A program made the position numbers and the translations under genes. A stretch of DNA of 64,000 bases from JBCBJX01 sp038522735 (GTDB lineage Bacteria > Pseudomonadota > Alphaproteobacteria > Caulobacterales > Parvularculaceae), in NCBI GenBank assembly GCA_038522735.1, contig JBCBJX010000001.1:1-64000 (forward strand), written 5' to 3'. The notes under the pieces were generated by a model. That model had not been told where the DNA came from. It saw only the letters and a list, made by a program, of their open reading frames with translations, and did not search any database. Within the stretch, counting starts at the first letter, position 1, and every line of letters begins with the position of its first letter. Shown one piece after another: positions 53,367 to 60,492 of this stretch.

Positions 53367-54448
53367 CTGAGCAATCCTCCGGCGACGGCGGGTTTCGCCT
53401 CAGGGATCCGGGCGGGCTCGACGCGGGTTCCTGGCGGGTTCGCCTTCGGATCGACCAGCACCCGGCCCCCTTCGATCGCAACGTTGTAGGTGGCGATTTT
53501 CTCCGTAAACGGCGGCGGGGAGACGCCGTCCTCCGGGCGGTACTGCCAGCCGTGCCAGGGGCAGGTCACGCAGCCATCGACGATACGACCTTCCCCGAGG
53601 GGCCCGTTCTGGTGGCGGCAGGCGTTCGCGACGGCGCTCACCTTGCCCTCATAGCGAAAGACGGCGACCCGGTCGCCCTTTGGCAGCGGCGCGATGACGG
53701 CGCGGTCCTCGGGGATGTCCTCCGGCGCACAGATATCCATCCAGCCGGAGCGGTCGGCGCGCTTCATGCGGTTGTCCCGGCCCCACTCCTGCAGCCCCGT
53801 ATAAAGATGAAGCCCCGCCACCAGAGCCACGGCGAACCCGACGATCACGGGATAGGCGGCGGATTTCTCCGTCAGCAGGGCGCCGAGCGAGATGTGCGCT
53901 GCGAGCAGGGCGAAGGCGACGTAGACGCCCATGTGGAGCGCTTTCCAGACGGGGGCGGACAGGTTGTTGAGCCAGAAATCATGGCTCGTCGCCGCCATCA
54001 GGAAGAGGATGAGGAAGGCGATGAAGCCGAACACCTCGAACGGGAAGCCCGGGAACGGGTCGCCCGGGGTGTTGGAGATGAAGATAGAGAGGAGCGGATT
54101 GAGCCCGCCGCCCCCATGATACCAGAGGGTCGCGAGGCCGAAATGGGCGGCGGCGACGATGAACGTCAGCACCCCGAAATGGCGGCGGTTATATAGCGCC
54201 GGCTTCCAGCGCGGCGAGATCCGCGCCATCGGGCCGATGATGAGGATCACCGTCAGCATCAGGAAGGCCGCCGAGCCGAGGGCGCGGATCATCAACACCA
54301 CCGGGTCGGCGGTGTTCCCCGTCTCTGGATGCGGCGCGAGGCCAATGAGGACGAAGACGGCGAGGAAAACCGCAAGCCCGCCGAGGACGACAAGGTCGTA
54401 GACGATCTTGTTGCCGTTCCATTGGACGGCTTTGTACTGGTGACCCAT
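53363..54448 (-). CDS. Ferric-reductase-like b-haem membrane protein with Rieske domain
   Basis: This is a 361-residue protein. Residues 15-215 form about six membrane helices of the ferric-reductase-like type, with two candidate haem-ligating His pairs: His90/His102 (RRHFGVLTFIVAAAHFG) and His172/His185. Residues about 236-335 are a Rieske domain with Cys277-x-His279 (CRHQNGPLGEG) and Cys296-x2-His299 (CPWHGW). One chain therefore links a 2Fe-2S centre to transmembrane haem. The ATG at 54448 overlaps the stop of the 49-residue gene (TGATG); a TTG one codon earlier is less likely. Electron donor and acceptor are unknown. Confidence 0.85.
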   Translation of the reverse strand: MGHQYKAVQWNGNKIVYDLVVLGGLAVFLAVFVLIGLAPHPETGNTADPVVLMIRALGSAAFLMLTVILIIGPMARISPRWKPALYNRRHFGVLTFIVAAAHFGLATLWYHGGGGLNPLLSIFISNTPGDPFPGFPFEVFGFIAFLILFLMAATSHDFWLNNLSAPVWKALHMGVYVAFALLAAHISLGALLTEKSAAYPVIVGFAVALVAGLHLYTGLQEWGRDNRMKRADRSGWMDICAPEDIPEDRAVIAPLPKGDRVAVFRYEGKVSAVANACRHQNGPLGEGRIVDGCVTCPWHGWQYRPEDGVSPPPFTEKIATYNVAIEGGRVLVDPKANPPGTRVEPARIPEAKPAVAGGLLR

Positions 54449-54597
54449 CAACGCGACCCTTCGAGAATTTGCGGCAGGGCCTCAACCGTCGTCGCGCTCG
54501 GCTGCAGGGACGTCGCGGCGACGACCACCGTCGCGAAGGCCGCCGGGCCGAGGATCAGCCACATGAGAAGATGCGCGCGGCGGTGGAGACGCTTCAC
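54448..54597 (-). CDS. 49-residue single-helix membrane protein
   Basis: The product begins with a basic N-terminus (MKRLHRRAHLL), followed by a hydrophobic helix (MWLILGPAAFATVVVAATSL) and a short polar tail. It starts with GTG inside the stop of the 82-residue gene (GTGA overlap), and its stop TGA overlaps the ATG of the Rieske/b-haem gene (TGATG). Such coupling on both sides strongly supports real translation. It is probably a small subunit of the membrane redox complex. It is short enough to be missed by automated annotation. Confidence 0.75.
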   Translation of the reverse strand: MKRLHRRAHLLMWLILGPAAFATVVVAATSLQPSATTVEALPQILEGSR

Positions 54598-54842
54598 GCC
54601 TCGCCTCCTTCATCCAGGTGCGGATGGTTAATCGCCGGGCCGAACAGCCAGCGCACCAGGACATACGGCCATAGACCAACGCAGCCGAGAAAAATCATTG
54701 GGCGGAAGAAGATCGAGGCGCCCTTCGCGGCCTTGTCCTTCGCCCCGACGCCGAATGTCAGAAAAAGGAGCGCGATCACCGCGCCGACGGCGAAGTACGC
54801 CCCCAGCCCAGTCAAAATCGCCCCCGCCAGCGCCTCGCTCAT
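54594..54842 (-). CDS. 82-residue two-helix membrane protein
   Basis: This small protein has two hydrophobic segments (AGAILTGLGAYFAVGAVIALLFLTF and FFRPMIFLGCVGLWPYVLVRWLFG), joined by a basic loop, and a His/Asp/Glu tail (NHPHLDEGG). It is the first gene of the coupled four-gene set running toward 52551. No family recognised. It could be a membrane subunit or assembly factor for the Rieske/b-haem protein. Confidence 0.75.
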   Translation of the reverse strand: MSEALAGAILTGLGAYFAVGAVIALLFLTFGVGAKDKAAKGASIFFRPMIFLGCVGLWPYVLVRWLFGPAINHPHLDEGGEA

Positions 54843-54941
54843 CGGTCCCCCATTAAACCTTCTCTCGGCGAGCGTAGGCGAGCCTCATGGCGAGGTCAGC
54901 CCGGCCCGCGATCACGTTTTCGCCGATGGCGCTCCCGCCGC

Positions 54942-55022
54942 CGTCCTTCGCGACGCCCGCCCATCATCCTGAAGAGCCGCCGCGAGGCGGCGTCTCGAAG
55001 GGGCGGGCTCCTCAGGACGAAG
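54942..55022. repeat. Copy B of the palindromic repeat, split by an inserted copy
   Basis: 54942-54960 is exactly the reverse complement of the right arm of copy A. 55003-55022 is exactly the reverse complement of its left arm, 39 identical bases in all. The three-base loop of copy A is replaced here by 42 foreign bases (54961-55002). The interval is between the 82-residue gene and the Rieske/FMN gene and holds no other recognisable feature. Confidence 0.85.
54961..55002. repeat. Inner 42-nt repeat nested in copy B
   Basis: The segment reads CATCATCCTGAAGAGCCGCC, then a GCGA loop, then GGCGGCGTCTCGAAGG. It has the same layout and related sequence (TCCTGA(A/G)GAGC ... GTC(T/G)CGAAGG) as copy A, but with its own arms. 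Its length equals one repeat unit. It therefore looks like a second family member that landed in the loop of copy B. Confidence 0.75.
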
Positions 55023-55033
55023 ACAGCGCAGAC

Positions 55034-55073
55034 CTTCGTCCTTAGGAGCGGCGAAGCCGCGTCACGAAGGACG
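55034..55073. repeat. Copy C of the palindromic repeat
   Basis: CTTCGTCCTTAGGAGCGGC, AA, GCCGCGTCACGAAGGACG: the outer arms are nearly identical to copy A and the inner stem is diverged but compensated (GCGGC/GCCGC). It follows copy B after 11 bases, in inverted orientation relative to it, and ends 13 bases before the stop of the Rieske/FMN gene. Confidence 0.8.
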
Positions 55074-55086
55074 GACGCGTTGGAAA

Positions 55087-56700
55087 TCAGCCTCCCACGC
55101 CCCCGAACGGCACGCCCGCGAGCTCCGCCATTTCGCGCTTGAAGGTCGTGAGGTCCTCGAGCTGAAATTCGGAGACGTGGCGACGGCCGCAGGCACGGGC
55201 GAGGACCTGCATGAGGTGGACGGCGGCTTCGAAATAGGTGGCGAGTTGTTTGGCGCCTTTTTCGATTTCGAGGCGCGCGCGGAAATGCGGGTCCATGGTG
55301 GCGATGCCGACCGGGCACCTGTTGGTGTGGCAGGCGCGCATGCCGAGGCAGCCGATCGCCTGCATGGCGGCGTTGGAGACGGCGATCGCGTCGGCGCCCA
55401 ACGCCAGCGCCTTCACGAAATCCTCCGGCAGGCGGAGGCCGCCCGTGATGACCAGCGTCACATCGGGCTGGGTCCGGTCGAGGTGGCGACGGGCGCGGGC
55501 GAGGGCCGGGATCGTCGGCACGGAGATGTTGTCCCGGAAGATAAGGGGCGCAGCCCCCGTGCCGCCGCCCCGGCCGTCGAGGATGATGTAGTCGCAGCCG
55601 ATCTCCAGCGCGGCGTCGATGTCTTTTTCGATGTTCTGGGCGGAGAGCTTGAAGCCGACGGGAACGCCGCCCGTCTCTGCGCGCACCTGAGCGGCGCATT
55701 CTTTGAAGTGCTCCGGGCTCGTCCATTCGGGAAAGCGCGACGGCGAGATGGCGTCCTGGCCGGGTTTCAGGCCGCGCACGTCGGCGATCTCCTCCGTCAC
55801 CTTGGCGCCCGGCAGGTGGCCGCCGGTGCCGGTCTTCGCGCCCTGACCGCCTTTGAAGTGGAAGGCCTTCGCCTCGCGCACTTTCTCCCAGGAGAAGCCG
55901 AATTTCGCCGAGGCGAGTTCGTAGAAATAGCGGGAGTTCGCATGGCGCTCGTCGTCGAGGGAGCCGCCTTCGCCGGAACAGATGCCGGTTCCCGCCATCT
56001 CGGCGCCCTTGGCGAGGGCGATCTTCGCCTCCCGCGAAAGGGCGCCGAAGCTCATATCCGAAACGAACAGAGGGATTTCGAGCTTCAGGGGTTTCTTCGC
56101 CCGCTTGCCGATCACCGTGTCCGTCCCGACAAACTCCTCATCGAGCAGCGGAACGCGGTGCAGCTGGGCGGTGACGATCTGGATGTCGGACCATTTCGGC
56201 AGGTCTTCCCGGGAGACGCCCATGGCGGAGACAGCGCCGTGGTGGCCGACGTTCTTGAGGCCGTTCTTCGCGAGCTCCTGGATCTGGCCGACGAAGGGCT
56301 CCTCCGCCTCCGGATGGGTGTCGGCGTAAAGGCCCTGATAGGCGTCGCGGTCGAAGGGCTGGGGGTGGTCTTCCGCCCACGCCGCGATCTCCGTCTCGTT
56401 GACGAAAACTTTGCCCTTCTTCACGACGGCCCCGAACTTATGCAGCGCCTCGTCATTGTTGTAAGCGCTGATCCCGGTGTCGTAGCGATAGTCCCAGTTG
56501 TGCAGGGAGCAGATGAGGTTCTCGCCCTCAATGCGGCCGTCGGCGAGCAGCGCCCCGCGGTGCAAGCATCGCCCATAGAGGACCGAGACTTCGTCGTCAT
56601 AGCGAACGACGACGAGATCGACGCCGGCGACGAGGGCGTAGCTCGGCGCGCGGTCTTTGAGGGACTTCCAGTCCACGACCTCGACCCACTTTTCTTTCAT
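55087..56700 (-). CDS. Rieske domain fused to FMN-binding glutamate-synthase-like enzyme
   Basis: This is a 537-residue protein. Residues 1-100 are a Rieske domain with Cys45-x-His47 (CLHRGA) and Cys64-x2-His67 (CSLHNWDY). Residues about 120-537 match the FMN/FeS synthase domain of glutamate synthase, with GEGGSLDDERH, KPGQDAISPSRFP and the 3Fe-4S cysteines Cys451, Cys457 and Cys462 (CLGMRACHTNRCPVG). There is no glutaminase domain, so it belongs to the uncharacterised GltB-like FMN oxidoreductases. The ATG at 56700 (MKEKWVEV) is chosen. It is divergent from the Rieske-ThDP gene with 155 bases between. Confidence 0.88.
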   Translation of the reverse strand: MKEKWVEVVDWKSLKDRAPSYALVAGVDLVVVRYDDEVSVLYGRCLHRGALLADGRIEGENLICSLHNWDYRYDTGISAYNNDEALHKFGAVVKKGKVFVNETEIAAWAEDHPQPFDRDAYQGLYADTHPEAEEPFVGQIQELAKNGLKNVGHHGAVSAMGVSREDLPKWSDIQIVTAQLHRVPLLDEEFVGTDTVIGKRAKKPLKLEIPLFVSDMSFGALSREAKIALAKGAEMAGTGICSGEGGSLDDERHANSRYFYELASAKFGFSWEKVREAKAFHFKGGQGAKTGTGGHLPGAKVTEEIADVRGLKPGQDAISPSRFPEWTSPEHFKECAAQVRAETGGVPVGFKLSAQNIEKDIDAALEIGCDYIILDGRGGGTGAAPLIFRDNISVPTIPALARARRHLDRTQPDVTLVITGGLRLPEDFVKALALGADAIAVSNAAMQAIGCLGMRACHTNRCPVGIATMDPHFRARLEIEKGAKQLATYFEAAVHLMQVLARACGRRHVSEFQLEDLTTFKREMAELAGVPFGGVGG

Positions 56701-56855
56701 TAAGGCCCCCCTAGGCGACTTCGCGCACATTCGAGCGTACAGCGCCCGGCGTCCACCCCGGCTTCCGCGTTCGTGAGGCGAATGTGATCAGCGGCGGCGT
56801 TCCCGCATGAAGAGGGCTTCGCTAGCGTCCCCTCGACAGGCGCGCTCCGGGGGCG

Positions 56856-58940
56856 ATGATGGGCTGGTTTTCAAAATGGTTCGGCGGCGGACGGGACGCG
56901 TCCGAACACAAAGCGAAAAAGGCGGGCGCCGCGGCGCCCCTCAAAGGGGAGATGAGGATGGCGAACCGCGACGGGCTTGAATGGCACAAGGTGCTGAAGG
57001 CGGCCGACCTGCCGGAGGGCCGGGTCTCCTCCGTGACGGCGGGCGTGAAGACCATCGCCCTCGTCCATTTCGACGGCCAGTGGACGGCTATGGACAACCG
57101 CTGCCCCCACCAGGGCGGCCCCCTCGGCGAAGGCTCCATTGAAAAGGGCGAGGGCGGACAATGCTGGCTCCGCTGCCCCTGGCACGGCTGGGATTTCGAC
57201 CCGCTGACCGGCAAACCGCCCGGCGGCCACGAGGATACAGGGCAGGAGACCTATCCCGTCGAGGTCCGCGCCGACGGCTACGTCTATATCGGCGTCCCGC
57301 GGGAAGCAGCGCACGTCCAGACATCTACGGACGTTATCGCCAAGACATTCGTCAACTGGGGCCTGAAACGCGTCTTCGGCATGGTGGGCCACTCCAATCT
57401 CGGCCTCGCCGACGCCTTCCGCCTGCGAGAGGAGGCTGGCGAGATCTCCTATATCGGCATCCGACATGAAGGCGCGGCCTCCTTCGCCGCCTCCGCCTAC
57501 GGAAAGCTGACGGGCAAGCCCGCCGCCTGCATGGCGATCGCGGGCCCGGGCTCCACCAACATGCTGACAGGGCTCTGGGACGCGAAGGTCGACCGGGCGC
57601 CCGTCGTCGCGTGCACCGGCCAGGTGCAGGTGCAAGTGTTCGGTCCCTTCGCCTTTCAGGACATCGACCTCGCCGCCGCCTTCGCGCCGGTCGCGGCGTT
57701 CTCCCAATCGGTGCTCCACTCCTCCAACTACGCCGAGCTTGCGAACCTCGCCATGAAGACGGCGCTGGTCGAGCGCGACGTCGCCCACCTCATCTTCCCC
57801 GACGACACCCAGACGCTCGCGGTCCCCGACATGAAGCCCGGAAAGCCCGGAGGCCGGCTCTCCTCCATCAAGATCGCGCCGCCGGACGAGGATTTGAGAC
57901 GAGCCCTCGACGCCGTCTCGAAGGCGAAACGACCGATCCTCATCGTCGGCTACGGCGCGCGGGAGGCCATGGACGACATCGTCAAGCTCGCCGAAAAACT
58001 GAAATGCCCGGTGCTGACGACTTTCAAGGGCAAGGGCCAGATCCCCGACGGCCATCCGCACGCGGCCGGCGTCCTCGGTCGTTCGGGCACGCCCATCGCC
58101 TCCTGGTTCATGAACGAGTGCGATCTCATCATCGCGATGGGGGCGTCGTTCTCGCACCACACGGGCGTCGAGCCGTCGAAACCCATCGTGCAGATCGATT
58201 TCGACCGCATGCATCTCGGCAAGACGCACCCGGTCGCGGTCCCCGTCTGGGGCGAGATCGGCGTGTCGGCGCAGCTTCTGAACGCCAATCTCTCCCGCGT
58301 CGGGGCGACCGATCAGCGGGCGGAGATAGCAGAGCGCTGGGCGATCTGGCGCCAGGAGAAAGAAAAGCGCCTCACAGAGGACCGCGGGCGCGGGCTGTCG
58401 GCCGCCGCGCTGTTCGACGCGATGACGCAGGTCGTCCCCGCCGACGCGATCATGCCAGTGGACGTCGGCAACAACACCTATTCGTTCGGGCGCTATTTCG
58501 AGCCGAAGCGCCAGCGCATCCTCATGTCCGGCTATCTCGGCTCCATCGGCTTCGCGTTCCCGGCGGCCATGGGCGCCTGGGCGGCGACGCAGGACTTTGA
58601 AGAATACGCCGGCCGGAAGGTCGTTTCGGTCTCCGGCGACGGCGGCTTCGGCCAGTACGCGATGGAGTTCAACACCGCCGTCCTCTACGGGATGGATCTC
58701 ACCCACGTGGTGATGAACAATTCAGAGCTCGGGAAAATCACGAAAGAGCAGCGCTCCGGCGAATGGCCCGTCTGGCAGACGGCCCTCTCCAACCCCTCCT
58801 TCGCAAAGTTCGCGGAGGACTGCGGCGGGCTCGGGATCAAGGTCGAGAGCCGCGAGGACCTGAAACCCGCGCTCCAGAAGGCGATCGCTCATGCGGGCCC
58901 GGCGCTTGTCGAGGTGATGACCGACGCCGAACTCGTTTAG
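56856..58940 (+). CDS. Rieske domain fused to ThDP-dependent enzyme
   Basis: This is a 694-residue fusion. Residues about 40-150 are a Rieske domain with Cys83-x-His85 (CPHQGGPLGEG) and Cys107-x2-His110 (CPWHGW). Residues about 155-690 form a three-domain ThDP enzyme of the acetolactate-synthase/pyruvate-oxidase family. It has the activating Glu in IRHEGAASFAASAYG and the ThDP/Mg motif GDGGFGQYAMEFNTAV followed by MNNSELG. A ThDP enzyme with a built-in 2Fe-2S centre could pass electrons from an oxidative decarboxylation, but the substrate is unknown. It is transcribed away from the Rieske-FMN gene. Confidence 0.88.
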   Translation: MMGWFSKWFGGGRDASEHKAKKAGAAAPLKGEMRMANRDGLEWHKVLKAADLPEGRVSSVTAGVKTIALVHFDGQWTAMDNRCPHQGGPLGEGSIEKGEGGQCWLRCPWHGWDFDPLTGKPPGGHEDTGQETYPVEVRADGYVYIGVPREAAHVQTSTDVIAKTFVNWGLKRVFGMVGHSNLGLADAFRLREEAGEISYIGIRHEGAASFAASAYGKLTGKPAACMAIAGPGSTNMLTGLWDAKVDRAPVVACTGQVQVQVFGPFAFQDIDLAAAFAPVAAFSQSVLHSSNYAELANLAMKTALVERDVAHLIFPDDTQTLAVPDMKPGKPGGRLSSIKIAPPDEDLRRALDAVSKAKRPILIVGYGAREAMDDIVKLAEKLKCPVLTTFKGKGQIPDGHPHAAGVLGRSGTPIASWFMNECDLIIAMGASFSHHTGVEPSKPIVQIDFDRMHLGKTHPVAVPVWGEIGVSAQLLNANLSRVGATDQRAEIAERWAIWRQEKEKRLTEDRGRGLSAAALFDAMTQVVPADAIMPVDVGNNTYSFGRYFEPKRQRILMSGYLGSIGFAFPAAMGAWAATQDFEEYAGRKVVSVSGDGGFGQYAMEFNTAVLYGMDLTHVVMNNSELGKITKEQRSGEWPVWQTALSNPSFAKFAEDCGGLGIKVESREDLKPALQKAIAHAGPALVEVMTDAELV

Positions 58941-58963
58941 TCGCGCGCACCGCCCTATTTCGG

Positions 58964-58980
58964 CGAGCCGCGGCGGCTCG
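58964..58980 (+). terminator. Terminator-like hairpin after the Rieske-ThDP gene
   Basis: CGAGCCG and CGGCTCG form a perfect 7-bp stem with a CGG loop, 23 bases after the stop codon. It is followed by TCTCGGCGGG rather than a U-tract. It separates the ThDP gene from the candidate Pho box. Confidence 0.4.
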
Positions 58981-58995
58981 TCTCGGCGGGGCGCG

Positions 58996-59013
58996 CAGTC
59001 ATCAAAGCGTCAT
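58996..59013 (+). promoter_or_regulatory. Candidate Pho box
   Basis: CAGTCAT-CAAA-GCGTCAT has the PhoB site layout of two 7-mers with 4-base spacing (11-bp period), and GTCAT is kept in both halves. A further GCGTCAC follows at 59020. It lies 65 bases before the PiT-like permease ATG, a reasonable position for a PhoB-activated promoter. Mismatches occur at the first two bases of the 7-mers. Confidence 0.5.
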
Positions 59014-59078
59014 AGCTCTGCGTCACTGAGATTGTGGGGGTACGACAACGTCAGTGCGTTGGAACGCCGGGGGCGACC

Positions 59079-60401
59079 ATGAGCGATATCTCACTCTTCG
59101 CGGCTATCGGGTTTCTGCTCGCCGCCTACGCGGTCGTCGGCAACGACGCCCTGCAGACCCTCGGCACGTTCATCAACTCGAATGCGAAACGCCTTCACTG
59201 GACGACGCTCTTCGCCTTCGCGACGGTGATCCTCGTCGTCGTCTTCGCCTGGGGCTTCGAGACCTCGGGCGGCGACCCGGCCTTCGGACGGCTCGACAAA
59301 TACGCCGAGGTGGAAGTGCAGTGGTACCACGTGGTGCCGGCCCTCTCGCTCCTTATCCTGACGCGGGTCGGCATCCCGGTCTCCACGACCTTCATGGTCC
59401 TGACGATCTTTGCGACCAGCGCAAACCTCACCTCGATGCTCGAGAAGTCGCTGACGGGCTACGGCGTCGCGTTCCTTGTCGGCGGGCTCATTTATCTACT
59501 GGTTGCACCGACCGCGGAGCGGTTCTTTCTCAAGACCCGAGAAAGCCAGCACAACTGGTACGGGGTTCTCCTGCAGTGGGTGACCACGGCCTATCTCTGG
59601 GGCCAGTGGCTGATGCAGGACTTCGCCAACATCTTCGTCTTCCTGCCGCGCGAGCTGGGCCGGGTCGAAGCCTACGGCGCGATCGCGGCGATCGGCATCT
59701 TCCTCTTCATCACCTTCGCCAACGCCGGCGGCCCGGTGCAGAAAATCCTCCGCTCAAAGACAGCCGTCACGGACATCCGCTCGGCGACCATCATCGATTT
59801 CCTGTTCGGCACGATCCTCTGGTACTTCAAGGAGCTGAACAACGTACCGATGTCGACGACCTGGGTGTTCCTCGGCCTCATCGCCGGCCGGGAGTTCGTT
59901 CTGCGCCACCTCGATTTCGATCATGAGGGCGAAAAGGGCACAAGCCGTCTGTTCGCGGATTTCGTGAACCTGCTCTGGGGCTATGCGATCTCGACGGTCC
60001 GTTACGTTTTCCGGTCGATCTGGCCGTTCCTCACGGTCGTTTCCTTTTTTTGGCTGTTCCCGGCGCCGGAGGGTGTCTCCAACCCGCTCTCGCTCGAATA
60101 CCTGCAGTCGAAAGACCCCGTCTCCCTCGGGATCATCGGCTTCCTGATCGTCGGGCGTCTCGTCGCGCAGTTCGTCAATCTCGACGGCGCGTCCACCTGG
60201 TTCGACCTTGAGCTTGAGGACGTCGTATCGGGCGTCCGGGGCGTGCGCGACGACGCGGTGAAGGCCCTCATCGGCCTCGTGATCTCCGTCGTCCTCGCGA
60301 CGGGTCTGCCTCGGATCGGCGCCGCCCTCGAAGACCGCGGGTTCGACCCTGTCGACGCCGTGACCGACGCCCTCGGTGAAGAACGCGGCGGCGGGCGTTG
60401 A
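59079..60401 (+). CDS. PiT-like (inorganic phosphate transporter family) permease
   Basis: This 440-residue membrane protein has about 10 hydrophobic segments and an internal duplication. GNDALQTLGTFINSN and GIPVSTTFM occur in the first half, FANAGGPVQKIL and NVPMSTTWVFLG in the second. This mirrors PiT carriers, whose two halves each carry a GANDVANA-like and a P(V/I)STT motif, but the first motif is changed. It could carry phosphate or another anion. The ATG at 59079 follows the candidate Pho box by 65 bases. Classification is from motifs only. Confidence 0.7.
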   Translation: MSDISLFAAIGFLLAAYAVVGNDALQTLGTFINSNAKRLHWTTLFAFATVILVVVFAWGFETSGGDPAFGRLDKYAEVEVQWYHVVPALSLLILTRVGIPVSTTFMVLTIFATSANLTSMLEKSLTGYGVAFLVGGLIYLLVAPTAERFFLKTRESQHNWYGVLLQWVTTAYLWGQWLMQDFANIFVFLPRELGRVEAYGAIAAIGIFLFITFANAGGPVQKILRSKTAVTDIRSATIIDFLFGTILWYFKELNNVPMSTTWVFLGLIAGREFVLRHLDFDHEGEKGTSRLFADFVNLLWGYAISTVRYVFRSIWPFLTVVSFFWLFPAPEGVSNPLSLEYLQSKDPVSLGIIGFLIVGRLVAQFVNLDGASTWFDLELEDVVSGVRGVRDDAVKALIGLVISVVLATGLPRIGAALEDRGFDPVDAVTDALGEERGGGR

Positions 60402-60492
60402 TGCGTATTTCGCGGCGCAAAGTTGCGGATGGACGTGTGATCTCCGCATCAAAAAAACTGCGTAGAGTTGAGAGAGAAAAACAGGGGAATAT

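Noticed and set aside
55177..56703. 508-codon plus-strand frame
   Set aside because: Antisense to the Rieske-FMN gene; no motif, shadow composition.
56871..58706. 611-codon minus-strand frame
   Set aside because: It is fully antisense to the Rieske-ThDP gene, has no recognisable motif, and its amino-acid make-up is that of a shadow.
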